A stretch of 64,000 nt of DNA from Christiangramia fulva. GTDB taxonomy: Bacteria > Bacteroidota > Bacteroidia > Flavobacteriales > Flavobacteriaceae. The stretch covers positions 1,364,001 to 1,428,000 of the forward strand of contig NZ_CP028136.1 in the NCBI RefSeq assembly GCF_003024155.1, given 5' to 3'. Shown one piece after another: positions 44,717 through 54,722 of the stretch. The stretch's first letter is position 1. Each line of letters opens with the position of its first letter. The notes under the pieces are model-generated. The model made no database searches. It was not told where the DNA came from and saw only the letters and a list, made by a program, of their open reading frames with translations. The translations under genes and the position numbers were made by a program.

Positions 44717-46174
44717 CTAGAATTTTATTTTAAAGGTAGTTCCGATTTCAACGGTACTACTAACTGAAATATTTCCCCCCAGGGCTTCCACCTGGTTTTT
44801 TGTAATGAATAAACCGATTCCTTTTGCCTCCGGATTGTTCTGGTTGAAAGTTTTGTACATGCCAAACATTTTTTCTCCGTACTCTTCCAGATCGATTCCC
44901 ATACCATTATCACTTACCTCCAGATATTCCTTATCATGCTCGGTATAGGTCTGTATAAAAATCACCGGTTTCCGGCCCGGTTGTTTGTACCGGATCGCAT
45001 TGGTGATTAAATTTAGTAAAATACTTTCAAGATATTCAGGGATATAGCGAATTTCTTTTAAATCGTGAAATTCAGCGACGATTTTTGCATTTTCTCGATT
45101 AATCAAGGAAGAGATGGAAGCCAAAACCACTTCAAGTGCTTCTTCAAATTTAATCCACACCCTTTCTTTGCGAAGTGAAGTTTGAATGCTTACAATATCA
45201 TTCAGCCTTGAAATTGCAGTATCGAGATTTTCGGAAACGTCTTCAACATTTGCCAGAAGGTCCAGTTTGTCCGTATCGGTTTTTGCTTCCCGAAGCAGTT
45301 CCACGATCAGGCTCAGATTACTGCTGTGAGATCTTAAATGATGGGAGACGATATGTGCAAAATTGAATAGCCTTGAATTTTGTGTGGCTATGATATCCAG
45401 AGAATTCTGAAGGTTGATTTCGTTATTTTTATTATCATCAATATTTTGAAGTACGCCGCGAATGCCAATAACTTCCTGGTCTTCATTGTAAACCGGCTTC
45501 CCGGTGAGGCGCACCCAAAATTCCTTCTGCTGAAAAGAAACCATTTTCAGTTCCAGTTTAAAAGGGATACCATATTTCTCACATTTTTCAAATGCATTAC
45601 GCATTCGGTTGTGATGTTCAGCGGCATAGAATTTCATGTGATCTTCATAGGCCGGTTGAAAATCGCGCGGACAATCAAGGATCTTTTTTGAAACTTCGTC
45701 CCAGTAAATATGTTTGTTCAGCGTGTCTACATACCAGCCCCCGGTGGAGGTCATTTCGGCAGTTTCGCGATAATAGAAGAAATTTTCCTCGATGGTGTAC
45801 TGGTCGCGCTTGCTCTGATGGATATTCACAAAAAGGAGTACAGCCGTTTCCCGAACATTTTGCCCTTTATTCTTCAAATTCCGACATTCAAACCAGCGAT
45901 ATTTACCGTTGCCGAGCTTTAATTTGATCTCAAAACTAAAAGGTTCATTCTTTTTAATAAGTTCCTCAAAATGGATTCTGAAATCGTAACGGTAGTCGGC
46001 GTGCAGAATATGATTAATGAAATATTCAAAGCGGTCTTCCCGGATTTCAGGCTTGCCGACAAGGGAATTGAAGTGCTCAGACCATATGATCTCCTTCGAA
46101 AAGAGGTTGATTTTCCAGTAGGCGATATCAAAATCTTCCAGAATGCTATTTAACTGCAGGTCGCTGAGCATCAA
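44717..46174 (-). CDS. Soluble PAS-domain sensor histidine kinase
   Basis: 485 residues without a membrane helix. Two or three PAS-like modules precede the kinase (WSEHFNSLVGKPE; WYVDTLNKHIYWDEVSKKIL; a PAC-like IGIRGVLQNIDDNK). The H-box is FAHIVSHHLRSHSSNLSLIV; N-box NLITNAIRY, G1 DNGMGI and G2 KGIGLFITKNQVEALGG follow. It should pass phosphate to the stand-alone receiver downstream. The signal is unknown, and no heme, flavin or redox ligand could be assigned. Confidence 0.9.
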   Translation of the reverse strand: MMLSDLQLNSILEDFDIAYWKINLFSKEIIWSEHFNSLVGKPEIREDRFEYFINHILHADYRYDFRIHFEELIKKNEPFSFEIKLKLGNGKYRWFECRNLKNKGQNVRETAVLLFVNIHQSKRDQYTIEENFFYYRETAEMTSTGGWYVDTLNKHIYWDEVSKKILDCPRDFQPAYEDHMKFYAAEHHNRMRNAFEKCEKYGIPFKLELKMVSFQQKEFWVRLTGKPVYNEDQEVIGIRGVLQNIDDNKNNEINLQNSLDIIATQNSRLFNFAHIVSHHLRSHSSNLSLIVELLREAKTDTDKLDLLANVEDVSENLDTAISRLNDIVSIQTSLRKERVWIKFEEALEVVLASISSLINRENAKIVAEFHDLKEIRYIPEYLESILLNLITNAIRYKQPGRKPVIFIQTYTEHDKEYLEVSDNGMGIDLEEYGEKMFGMYKTFNQNNPEAKGIGLFITKNQVEALGGNISVSSTVEIGTTFKIKF

Positions 46175-46228
46175 AGTGATTTGTGAGGTTAAAAATAATG
46201 GAATAACCCATTCATTACAAATAAATAT

Positions 46229-46798
46229 TTAATGACCGAATTTATAGATTTTCTCGGGTGTCACACAGTAACTTAATGGGATATCACTGGCATAAACCTC
46301 CTTTATTTCTTTTACAGGGCCAAAGAAAGATACACCAATTTTTACAATATCGGGGCGGCAGCCGGCAAGAAAGCGATCATAAAAGCCTTTTCCGTAACCC
46401 ACGCGATGGCCTTTTTGATCAAAAGCCAGCAGTGGAATAAATACAACATCGAGTTTTTCGGTTGAGATTTCTATTCCTTCCTGTGGCTCAGGAATATTCC
46501 AACGGTTAGTCTTAATAAGGGTCTGATCGGTAAGTAAATAATGAAAAAGCTTTCCCGTTTTAAAGTCGGTTTTTGGAATTACCACGTTCTTATCTTTTCC
46601 CTGTAAAACCTGCAAAAGATATTCGGTATTTACCTCCTTTTGGGAAGTAATGCTGAGGAATAAATGATAAAATTTATAATTCCAGATTGGTAGCTCCAGG
46701 GCCTTATTGGCAATTTGAATACTTTTATCCTCTATCTCCTCATCGCTTAACTGAAGCCTAAGTTCTTTGTATTTCTTACGGAGTTCACTCTTCTTCAT
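46229..46798 (-). CDS. 5-formyltetrahydrofolate cyclo-ligase
   Basis: 189 residues, full length. The ATP-binding LRKKYKELRLQLSDEEI region opens it and the diagnostic FDQKGHRVGYGKGFYDRFLA lies near residue 130. It converts 5-formyl-THF to 5,10-methenyl-THF with ATP. The start overlaps the end of the aspartoacylase-like gene by 14 bases, so it is the last gene of the rimK cluster. Confidence 0.93.
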   Translation of the reverse strand: MKKSELRKKYKELRLQLSDEEIEDKSIQIANKALELPIWNYKFYHLFLSITSQKEVNTEYLLQVLQGKDKNVVIPKTDFKTGKLFHYLLTDQTLIKTNRWNIPEPQEGIEISTEKLDVVFIPLLAFDQKGHRVGYGKGFYDRFLAGCRPDIVKIGVSFFGPVKEIKEVYASDIPLSYCVTPEKIYKFGH

Positions 46799-47780
46799 TA
46801 TTCTCGCCTTTTAATTGAACCGAAATATGAAAAATAGCATCGCCCTGGTAAACTATTGGAGATTCATTAATATTGATAATATAACCTTCATTAGAAGCCT
46901 TTATTTTGTGACGGAATTTCCCGTAAGGATCGGTAATGGTAGCGATATATTCCCCTTTTTCCACATGTTTTCCGCAGGGAATTTTCATATGAAGGAGGCC
47001 GCTGTATTTTGCTCGAAGCCAGGTACTGTTTTCGATAATTACGGTTTCTTTATGAACATCGGGATATTCAAATTTCGGCCCCAGCATTTCCAGATGGCTA
47101 AGGATTCGCATGGCCCCATCAACTCCATTTTTAGCGATTTCCTTATTGCTGTCCAGGGATTTTCCGCCTTCAAAAAGCAGTACGGGAATGCCCAGTTTTG
47201 AACAGGTTTCCCGGTATGATTTTGTAATGGTTTTAGAATGAATGGTAAAAGGTGCATTAAAGATTCGCGCATATTTCAGGCTTTGTTCGTCACCTCTTTT
47301 TACCCGAATCTGCGGAGCATTGAAGCGTGCCGCGCCGCCGGTATGAAAATCGAGGCAGAAATCGGCGATAGGAAGTATCTTTTTTACAAATTGAAAGGCG
47401 AACCTGCTGGCCAGGGAACCGTGTTTCGTTCCGGGAAAAACCCTGTTGAGATCCCTTCCATCCGGGAATTCCCGTGCCATATTCAAAAATCCGAAAATAT
47501 TGACAATGGGAATACAAATAATGGTACCTATTCGCGGCTTGTTGATTCCTTTGGAAATGATCTGGCGAACGATCTCAACTCCGTTGATCTCATCGCCGTG
47601 AATGCCTGCGGTAAGCAAAACCACCGGCCCCGGTTTTTTGGAACGCTCTATGATCACCGGAACTTCTACCGAAGTGGTTGTATAGAGCTTGGCCATATTA
47701 AAATTAATGGTCGCTCCTTTTCCAGGAGGTACTTTTTCTCCAAGGATTTCAAGAACGTTGTTCTTGTCTATTTTGGGCAT
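46785..47780 (-). CDS. Succinylglutamate desuccinylase/aspartoacylase-family metal hydrolase
   Basis: 331 residues. The zinc site HGDEINGVEIVRQ and the third ligand in FCLDFHTGGAARFNAP are present, as are substrate Arg segments DGRDLNRVFPGT and an acyl-binding Glu in VLLFEGGKS. It should hydrolyse an N-acyl-amino acid or an isopeptide-like bond. The position three bases after rimK suggests it works with the glutamate-ligase system; the substrate is an open question. Confidence 0.9.
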   Translation of the reverse strand: MPKIDKNNVLEILGEKVPPGKGATINFNMAKLYTTTSVEVPVIIERSKKPGPVVLLTAGIHGDEINGVEIVRQIISKGINKPRIGTIICIPIVNIFGFLNMAREFPDGRDLNRVFPGTKHGSLASRFAFQFVKKILPIADFCLDFHTGGAARFNAPQIRVKRGDEQSLKYARIFNAPFTIHSKTITKSYRETCSKLGIPVLLFEGGKSLDSNKEIAKNGVDGAMRILSHLEMLGPKFEYPDVHKETVIIENSTWLRAKYSGLLHMKIPCGKHVEKGEYIATITDPYGKFRHKIKASNEGYIININESPIVYQGDAIFHISVQLKGENNEEE

Positions 47781-47783
47781 AGA

Positions 47784-48656
47784 TTATACGTTTCTTTCAA
47801 TATATCTGATAATTGTCTTGGCGATATCTTTTCCGGTAGCGGCTTCAATACCTTCGAGTCCGGGAGAACTATTTACTTCGAGGATCAATGGCCCCCGACT
47901 ACTCTGAAGCAGGTCCACACCGGCAACTCCAAGTGCCATGGCTTTTGCAGCCTTGATGGCAGCGTTTTCTTCTTCATCACTTAACTGAATGACTTCAGCG
48001 GTGCCGCCTCTATGCAGATTGGAGCGGAATTCCCCTTCTTTTCCCTGCCGCTTCATTGCGCCAACAACCTGGCCATCTACTACAAAAGCCCGAATATCGG
48101 CTCCTTTAGCTTCTTTGATGAATTCCTGAACGATCACACGGGCCTGTAACCCGTTAAAGGCTTCAATAACCGATTCGGCTGCGTTTTGGGTTTCTGCCAG
48201 AACAACTCCAAGTCCCTGGGTACCTTCCAGTAATTTTATGATCACCGGTGCGCCACCAACATGCTCGATGATCTCCGAAACATCTTTTGAATAATTGGTA
48301 AATACTGTTTTTGGCAAACCCAGTCGGGCTCTGGAAAGAATCTGTAGGCTTCTGAGTTTATCCCGGCTTCTAACCAGTGCCTGAGATTCGGTTGTGGTAA
48401 ACACGCCCATCATTTCAAACTGTCTTACTACAGCGGTTCCGTAGAAAGTAATAGAAGCCCCGATTCTTGGAATTACCGCATCGGTATCCTGCAAAAAGTG
48501 ATTTTTATAATAAATTGAAGGTTTTCGCTTCTCAATAATGAGATCGCATTTTATGGGATCTATCACCTCTACTTCATGGTTTCTTTTCCTGGCAGCCTCT
48601 ACAAGCCTTCTTGTGGAATAAAGTCTGCTATTTCTAGATAGAACTTTTATTTTCAT
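47784..48656 (-). CDS. rimK: RimK-type ATP-grasp alpha-L-glutamate ligase
   Basis: 290 residues. N-terminal segment [23 protein letters not shown]-grasp lysine strand [40 protein letters not shown] and metal-binding [20 protein letters not shown] match RimK. RimK adds glutamates to the C-terminus of ribosomal protein S6 in E. coli. It overlaps the retropepsin-like gene by 23 bases and precedes the aspartoacylase-like gene, so the three act as one unit. Confidence 0.94.
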   Translation of the reverse strand: MKIKVLSRNSRLYSTRRLVEAARKRNHEVEVIDPIKCDLIIEKRKPSIYYKNHFLQDTDAVIPRIGASITFYGTAVVRQFEMMGVFTTTESQALVRSRDKLRSLQILSRARLGLPKTVFTNYSKDVSEIIEHVGGAPVIIKLLEGTQGLGVVLAETQNAAESVIEAFNGLQARVIVQEFIKEAKGADIRAFVVDGQVVGAMKRQGKEGEFRSNLHRGGTAEVIQLSDEEENAAIKAAKAMALGVAGVDLLQSSRGPLILEVNSSPGLEGIEAATGKDIAKTIIRYIERNV

Positions 48657-49077
48657 TTAATTTTTGATTGTAAGACACATCGCTAAGTTCGGTGTCAACG
48701 ATAAATTTTTTTGTTAAAAATTTTCTTCCCAGAAGAACCGGATATCTCATTTCCTGCCTGTCTGAAAGTGATAGTGAGATTTTAAAGACTTTTCCAAAGA
48801 TTTTGATCTTTGTTTGTACCTGATATCTTTTCTGAATGATTCCGTTGCTGCTTCTTACAAACACGATATCATATTCCCTGAAAGAAAATTTCTTTCCGTT
48901 ATACATGGGATGTTCTTCATCGAGAAAGGTGCAGTGAATGCCGTCGTCATCTTCAATAATATGATCACAGTGAATAGAGGAGGTATAGGCACCGGTATCA
49001 ATTTTCACGGCGACATCGTTTAGGTTCAATACTGGAAAGTCGGCCTTGTCAAACCTGCCTATCACGATTTTCTCCAT
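48634..49077 (-). CDS. RimB-like retropepsin-fold protease (ATP-dependent zinc protease family)
   Basis: 147 residues from ATG at 49077; an earlier in-frame start at 49119 adds an unlikely extension. The aspartic-protease-like motif is [16 protein letters not shown], then [15 protein letters not shown] near the end. The family (DUF785) is seen next to RimK in many bacteria and is reported to affect RimK action. First gene of the cluster with rimK. Confidence 0.88.
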   Translation of the reverse strand: MEKIVIGRFDKADFPVLNLNDVAVKIDTGAYTSSIHCDHIIEDDDGIHCTFLDEEHPMYNGKKFSFREYDIVFVRSSNGIIQKRYQVQTKIKIFGKVFKISLSLSDRQEMRYPVLLGRKFLTKKFIVDTELSDVSYNQKLNENKSSI

Positions 49078-49221
49078 AATGCAATATACTAAAAAGGCTT
49101 TTAAATCAAGAGGCTGCAAATTAAAGGAAAGATTAAATATAAATGACGGATGCCAGCAAATTTCATAAGAGAAGTCTGGAAAATTTAAACTGTTTTTTAA
49201 TTATGTTTTAAATTTGGAGTA

Positions 49222-51015
49222 ATGGAAAAGCCTTCGCTCGAAGTTCAAATAAAGACGCTCCCCAACAGTCCGGGTGTATATCAGTATTTTGATAAAAATG
49301 GGAAGATCCTGTATGTGGGGAAAGCCAAAAACCTGAAAAAAAGGGTTACTTCTTATTTTACCAAAAAACACGAGAGTCATCGCACCAGCGTGATGGTGAA
49401 AAAGATCCATGAGATCAGGCATATCGTTGTGGTTTCAGAAACTGATGCGCTGCTGCTGGAAAACAATCTTATCAAAAAACATCAGCCGCGTTTTAATGTG
49501 ATGCTGAAAGATGATAAGACCTATCCGTGGATATGCATTAAAAATGAACGATTCCCAAGAGTTTTTCCAACCCGGAGACTCATCAAAGACGGGAGTGAAT
49601 ATTATGGACCTTTTACCAGTTTTAAAACTGTAAATACTCTTTTAGATCTTATCAAAGGCCTTTATAAGCTTCGCACCTGTAATTATGACCTGGCGGAAGA
49701 TAAGATCAGAAATGGAAAATACAAGGTTTGTCTCGAGTACCATCTGGGTAATTGTGAAGGTCCCTGCGAGGGGTTTCAGCCGGAAGAAGATTACAACAAA
49801 AATATAGAAGCTATTCGGCAGATCGTAAAAGGAAATTTTAAAGATTCTTTGCATCGATTTCGGGCGCAGATGAAAGAACACGCCGAAAGAATGGAATTTG
49901 AAGATGCCCAGCGCATTAAGAATAAAATTGAGATCCTGGAAAATTACCAGTCAAAATCTACAGTGGTAAATCCGAGGATCAATAATGTTGACGTATTTTC
50001 CATAGTAACCGATGAAGGCTATGGTTATGTGAATTTCCTTCAGCTATCGCATGGGGCGATCATTCGTTCCCATACTATCGAAATGAAGAAAAAGCTGGAT
50101 GAGAGCGACAAGGAGTTACTGGAACTGGCCATTATTGAGATCAGGCAACGCTTTAATTCTAATTCCAAAGAAATCTATGTGCCTTTTAAAGTGGAGGCCG
50201 GCGAGGAAATAAAGGTCACCGTTCCGAAGCTAGGAGATAAAAAGCAGATTGTGGAATTATCACAGCGAAATGCTAAATATTACCGGCAGGAACGCTTTAA
50301 ACAAATGAAGATCGTTGATCCAGATCGGCATGTGAACCGCGTGATGGCACAAATGAAGGAAGATTTGCGCCTGAGCGAAGAACCCCGGCATATTGAATGT
50401 TTCGATAATTCAAATATACAGGGAAGTAATCCCGTGGCGGCTTGTGTGGTTTTTAAGAACGGAAAACCCAGCAAAAAAGATTACCGCAAATTCAATATCA
50501 AAACCGTGGAAGGGCCCAACGATTTTGCTTCCATGGAAGAAGTGGTTTTCAGAAGGTATAGAAGGTTGCTCAATGAAGAGGGAGAATTGCCTCAGCTGAT
50601 CATCGTGGATGGAGGAAAAGGCCAGTTATCCAGTGCGATAAAAGCCCTTGAAAGTTTAAATTTAAGAGGCAAAATTGCCATTATCGGCATTGCAAAACGC
50701 CTGGAGGAGATCTTTTATCCGGAAGATCCTGTACCGCTGTATCTCGACAAAAAATCGGAAACCCTTAAGATCATTCAGCAGCTGCGAAATGAGGCGCATC
50801 GATTCGGAATTACATTTCATCGCAATAAACGCAGTAAAACCGCGCTTAATACAGAGCTGGAGTCAATTCCGGGAATTGGAGAGAAAACCGTAGTGGAGTT
50901 ACTAAAACATTTCCGATCTTTAAAGAGAGTTAAGGACGCCTCGAAGAAGGAGCTTGCTGAGGTAATAGGCGCTTCCAAAGCCGGCATTGTACATAATCAT
51001 TATCATTCGGCCTAA
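49222..51015 (+). CDS. uvrC: Excinuclease ABC subunit C
   Basis: 597 residues. The GIY-YIG nuclease is SPGVYQYFDKNGKILYVGKA (about 13-32), the UVR segment is HAERMEFEDAQRIKNKIEIL (about 215-234), the RNase H-like domain contains ECFDNSNIQGSNPVAACVVF and LIIVDGGKGQLSSA, and a C-terminal helix-hairpin-helix ESIPGIGEKTVVELL follows. UvrC makes both incisions in nucleotide excision repair. The patatin gene follows one base later. Confidence 0.97.
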   Translation: MEKPSLEVQIKTLPNSPGVYQYFDKNGKILYVGKAKNLKKRVTSYFTKKHESHRTSVMVKKIHEIRHIVVVSETDALLLENNLIKKHQPRFNVMLKDDKTYPWICIKNERFPRVFPTRRLIKDGSEYYGPFTSFKTVNTLLDLIKGLYKLRTCNYDLAEDKIRNGKYKVCLEYHLGNCEGPCEGFQPEEDYNKNIEAIRQIVKGNFKDSLHRFRAQMKEHAERMEFEDAQRIKNKIEILENYQSKSTVVNPRINNVDVFSIVTDEGYGYVNFLQLSHGAIIRSHTIEMKKKLDESDKELLELAIIEIRQRFNSNSKEIYVPFKVEAGEEIKVTVPKLGDKKQIVELSQRNAKYYRQERFKQMKIVDPDRHVNRVMAQMKEDLRLSEEPRHIECFDNSNIQGSNPVAACVVFKNGKPSKKDYRKFNIKTVEGPNDFASMEEVVFRRYRRLLNEEGELPQLIIVDGGKGQLSSAIKALESLNLRGKIAIIGIAKRLEEIFYPEDPVPLYLDKKSETLKIIQQLRNEAHRFGITFHRNKRSKTALNTELESIPGIGEKTVVELLKHFRSLKRVKDASKKELAEVIGASKAGIVHNHYHSA

Positions 51016-51016
51016 A

Positions 51017-53236
51017 ATGCGAAAATACCTGCTTTTGCTATTGCTTTTTACTGTCCTTTTGGGATTTTCACAAGAAAAGGATCCCAAGATCGGCTTGGTT
51101 TTGAGCGGAGGAGGGGCGAAAGGTCTCGCTCATATAGGAGTTCTAAAGGTACTCGAAGAGGCCGGTGTGCAAATAGATTATATAGGCGGAAGCAGTATGG
51201 GAGCTATCGTTGGTGGTTTGTACGCCGCGGGATATTCGGCAGATGAGCTGGATTCGATCTTTCATGCCACCAATTTCAATATACTTATTCAGGATGATCT
51301 TCCGCGAAGCGCCAAAACCTTCTATGAAAAAGAAGATACCGAAAAATATGCGCTCACACTTCCTTTTGACAATTTTAAAATTAATTTACCCAGCGGACTT
51401 TCAAAAGGGCAGAACATCTATAATTTAATGTCGCGCCTGACCATGCACGTCACCGAGGTGCATGATTTTGATAAGCTCCCCATTCCATTCTTTTGTACCG
51501 CTGCTAATGTGGAAACCGGTGAAGAAGTGATTCTCGACAGTGGTTCACTCGCTAAAGCAGTTTCGGCTAGTGGCGCTATTCCCAGTGTTTTCAGCCCGGT
51601 CAGGATTGACGATAAATTGCTGACAGATGGTGGCGTCGCCAACAACTATCCGGTGGAAGAACTTAGAAAACGCGGTGCTGATATTGTTATTGGCGTGGAC
51701 GTTCAGGATAGCCTTGCGTCCCGGGAAAATTTGAAAAGTGTATTTGATATTCTTACCCAAATAAGCAATTTTCGTACGATCTCTGATATGAAGGATAAAA
51801 TTCCGCTTACCGATATTTATATCAAGCCTGATATTTCTGAATTTTCCATACTTTCTTTTGATAAAGGAGAAGAGATCATAAAAGCCGGAGAAGAAGCCGC
51901 CCGAAAGAAAATGGAAGCTCTTAAAGCGGTTGCAGCTATTCAGGAAAAGGAAAAAAGAGAAGAGGTAGATAAAATTTCAGAATTCAACATTAGTGGATTG
52001 ACCCTCGAAGGGAATAATGACTATCCCCGTTCTTATATCCTGGGGAAACTGAAGCTGAAATACAATCAGCCTTATGATTTTGACGATTTGAGTATCGGTA
52101 TCAATAACCTTTCGGCAACAGGCAATTTCGACAAGATCAATTACCAGCTAATTCCAAACGAGAAAGAAGGTGATTATACGCTTGCCATGCAAATTGAAGA
52201 AAGTCCCAGCAAAACCTATCTGCGTTTAGGTTTACATTATGATGAACTTTATCATAGTGCGGCGCTCATAAATCTTACCCGTAAAAGTTTACTGCTCACC
52301 AATGATGTGATGTCGCTGGATTTGATCCTTGGGGACAAATTTCGATATAATTTTGACTATTATATAGACAAGGGATACTACTGGAGTATTGGGCTGAGCT
52401 CCAGGTATAATAATTTTGAACAGCCGGTGAGCTTTAATTTAGCCAAAGAAAATGCCGATCTCGAAAACCTTGGAGGGCTCAGGGAAATCCAGGTAGATTA
52501 TAAAGATTTTACCAACCGCATCTATTTACAGACCCTTTTCAAGCAGGTTTTTTCTTTTGGGATTGGCGCCGAGCACAAATACCTCAAGATCACTTCTTCA
52601 ACTATAGATGGAACTGGCTCTGAAAGTATCAATAATGTATTCGAAAACAGTCACTACTACAGCACATTTGGTTATTTAAAATACGATTCGCTTGATAATA
52701 AATACTTTCCCACAAAAGGAATTTTCTTTAACGGGGATTTTCATCTTTATTTATTTGCTCCTGAAAATCCCGATTTTTCTCAGTTCTCAATCGCCAAAGG
52801 AGAAGTTGGAGTGGTCCATAGTTTCTCTCCGAATTTCGTGGGTCGACTTTCTACTGAAACAGGTTTTAAGATAGGAAACGATAACATCAATGTACTGGAC
52901 TTTTTCCTTGGAGGTTACGGGAACAATCTTATCAATAATTTTATTCCTTTCTATGGCTATGATTTTATCAGCCTTTCAGGTGATAGTTACATAAAGGCTT
53001 TGTTGGAGTTAGATTATGAGATCTTCCATAAGAACCATTTAATTGCAAGTGCCAATATTGCCAATGTAGAGAATAAATTATACAGTACCGGAAACTGGTT
53101 TAGCTGGCCCGATTATTCAGGATATGCATTGGGTTACGGGATTGACAGTTTTGTGGGTCCGCTGGAAGTGAAATACTCCTATTCGCCAGAGCTCAAAGAA
53201 AGTTTCTGGTTCTTTAGCCTAGGTTTCTGGTTTTAA
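51017..53236 (+). CDS. Patatin-like phospholipase with POTRA and outer-membrane barrel
   Basis: 739 residues from ATG at 51017 (an in-frame ATG at 50987 lies inside uvrC). Signal peptide (about 1-18), patatin domain with GGGAKGLAHIGVLK oxyanion loop, nucleophile GGSSMGAIVGG and catalytic LTDGGVANNYPVEELR, a POTRA-like module (about 320-395, SEFNISGLTLEGNND onward) and a 16-strand-type BamA/TamA-like barrel ending SLGFWF. The order resembles type Vd autotransporters such as PlpD, which display or release the lipase. In Bacteroidota the fate of the patatin part is not established. Confidence 0.9.
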   Translation: MRKYLLLLLLFTVLLGFSQEKDPKIGLVLSGGGAKGLAHIGVLKVLEEAGVQIDYIGGSSMGAIVGGLYAAGYSADELDSIFHATNFNILIQDDLPRSAKTFYEKEDTEKYALTLPFDNFKINLPSGLSKGQNIYNLMSRLTMHVTEVHDFDKLPIPFFCTAANVETGEEVILDSGSLAKAVSASGAIPSVFSPVRIDDKLLTDGGVANNYPVEELRKRGADIVIGVDVQDSLASRENLKSVFDILTQISNFRTISDMKDKIPLTDIYIKPDISEFSILSFDKGEEIIKAGEEAARKKMEALKAVAAIQEKEKREEVDKISEFNISGLTLEGNNDYPRSYILGKLKLKYNQPYDFDDLSIGINNLSATGNFDKINYQLIPNEKEGDYTLAMQIEESPSKTYLRLGLHYDELYHSAALINLTRKSLLLTNDVMSLDLILGDKFRYNFDYYIDKGYYWSIGLSSRYNNFEQPVSFNLAKENADLENLGGLREIQVDYKDFTNRIYLQTLFKQVFSFGIGAEHKYLKITSSTIDGTGSESINNVFENSHYYSTFGYLKYDSLDNKYFPTKGIFFNGDFHLYLFAPENPDFSQFSIAKGEVGVVHSFSPNFVGRLSTETGFKIGNDNINVLDFFLGGYGNNLINNFIPFYGYDFISLSGDSYIKALLELDYEIFHKNHLIASANIANVENKLYSTGNWFSWPDYSGYALGYGIDSFVGPLEVKYSYSPELKESFWFFSLGFWF

Positions 53237-53318
53237 TTTTATTCTTAAATTTTTTTTAAGGCTTATTTTCTAAAAGACTGATTCCTATATCTTAATATTT
53301 TTTTAGGAATTTAGATCT

Positions 53319-54533
53319 ATGAAGAAGCTTCTTTTTTACCTGGTTCCCTCTTTTCTGGCGGTATTAACCGCGATGCTAATAAGGTTTCTTAAAATTGAGC
53401 CATCTTCCTATGTACTGACTTCTGTTTATGGACTCGCATTTGTAGCCATTGGTTTTATGCTCACCTGGGCCGCAGAAGTGACAAAAAATTTTATATCTCA
53501 TGGGATCACCGTGGCTATTCTTGGACTTATAGTAGTATTGCCCGAATATGCCGTGGATATTTACTATTCTTATATGGCGGGACTCCATCCGGAAGGGAAA
53601 TATACGCAATTGGCCACTGCAAACATGACCGGTTCAAATAGATTGCTTATAGGAATTGGATGGTCGTTGATAGGGCTGCTTTATTGGATCCATAATAAAA
53701 AGAAAGCCGTGAAGCTAAAGAAGGCGAATTCGGTAGAATTGATTTTTCTTGCATTGGCCACTCTTTATTCATTCGTGATCATTCTGAAGAAAACCATCAG
53801 TTTACTGGATATGGGCGTTCTTTTCGGTCTTTATGCAGCCTATATCTACCGGCTTAACAAGTATAAAAAGGAAGAAGGGGAGGAAGAGGAAATTGGCCCC
53901 GCGAAAATTATTGTTGAGCAGTCTAAAAATAAACAAATTTGGATAATTATACTTTTAGGCATAACTGCAATAGCCGGATTGCTAAGCCTTGCCGAACCTT
54001 TTTCAGAATCCCTGGTAACAACCGGAAAAGCTTTGGGAATCAATCGGTATTTAATAGTGCAGTGGCTGGCCCCGATCGCCAGTGAATCTCCTGAGATAAT
54101 AATTGCGATCATGTTCGTTATCAATGGTCGACCGGAAACTTCCCTGGGTACGCTTATCACTTCAAAAGTGAATCAGTGGACGCTTTTAATAGGAATGATC
54201 CCTTTGGCTTTTTCAATCGCTGCAGGAAAAATTGCCGCCTTGCCGCTTAGCGAGATGCAGGGGCAACAGTTATTTCTAACTTCAGCACAATCAGTTTTCG
54301 CAGTAAGTCTTATCTTAAACCGAAAACTTCACGTGAGGGATTCAATTATTTTGATGATCCTTTTTCTAACTCAACTGGTTCTTGGATTCATTTATCAACA
54401 CGATAACGCGATGAGTTTAAAAATTTTGAATTATGGCTCCTGGGTTTACCTGGCCTTTGGAATTATTGCTATGGTAAAACATCAGAAAAGAATACTTCCC
54501 ATTTTTAAAAAAGGTTTATGGAAATCGAATTAA
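53319..54533 (+). CDS. CaCA-type sodium/calcium antiporter homologue
   Basis: 404 residues with about ten membrane helices and an acidic central loop (KYKKEEGEEEEIGPAK). Two alpha-repeats are recognisable: VVLPEYAVDIYYSYMAG followed by ATANMTGSNRLL, and APIASESPEIIIAIMFVING followed by LGTLITSKVNQW. They keep the helix acidic residue of the Na+/Ca2+ exchangers (P-E), but the usual G-N-(A/V)-x-G is altered to N-M-T-G-S-N and S-K-V-N-Q. Ion specificity is therefore uncertain. Confidence 0.8.
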   Translation: MKKLLFYLVPSFLAVLTAMLIRFLKIEPSSYVLTSVYGLAFVAIGFMLTWAAEVTKNFISHGITVAILGLIVVLPEYAVDIYYSYMAGLHPEGKYTQLATANMTGSNRLLIGIGWSLIGLLYWIHNKKKAVKLKKANSVELIFLALATLYSFVIILKKTISLLDMGVLFGLYAAYIYRLNKYKKEEGEEEEIGPAKIIVEQSKNKQIWIIILLGITAIAGLLSLAEPFSESLVTTGKALGINRYLIVQWLAPIASESPEIIIAIMFVINGRPETSLGTLITSKVNQWTLLIGMIPLAFSIAAGKIAALPLSEMQGQQLFLTSAQSVFAVSLILNRKLHVRDSIILMILFLTQLVLGFIYQHDNAMSLKILNYGSWVYLAFGIIAMVKHQKRILPIFKKGLWKSN

Positions 54534-54722
54534 AACGCAGGAAAAGAAAATTCTTTGTGTGTTAAAAATCACAAAAAAACCCCAGTCCATTTTTTAGCCT
54601 TGATTTAAGAATATTCCGCTTAAAAATCCTGATATTTGTAGTAATCGGAATAAAAGCCTGTTTTTTTCTTAAAAATTCAGGATTTTCTAAAAAAATCTGA
54701 TCAAAATTAAAACTTAGCAATT

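Noticed and set aside
47238..47984. 248-residue plus-strand ORF opposite the aspartoacylase-like and rimK genes
   Set aside because: It is antisense to two well-conserved genes and shows no domain of its own.
49209..49216. TAAATTTG promoter-like box before uvrC
   Set aside because: It ends five bases before the ATG; without transcript data a leaderless promoter is not supported.
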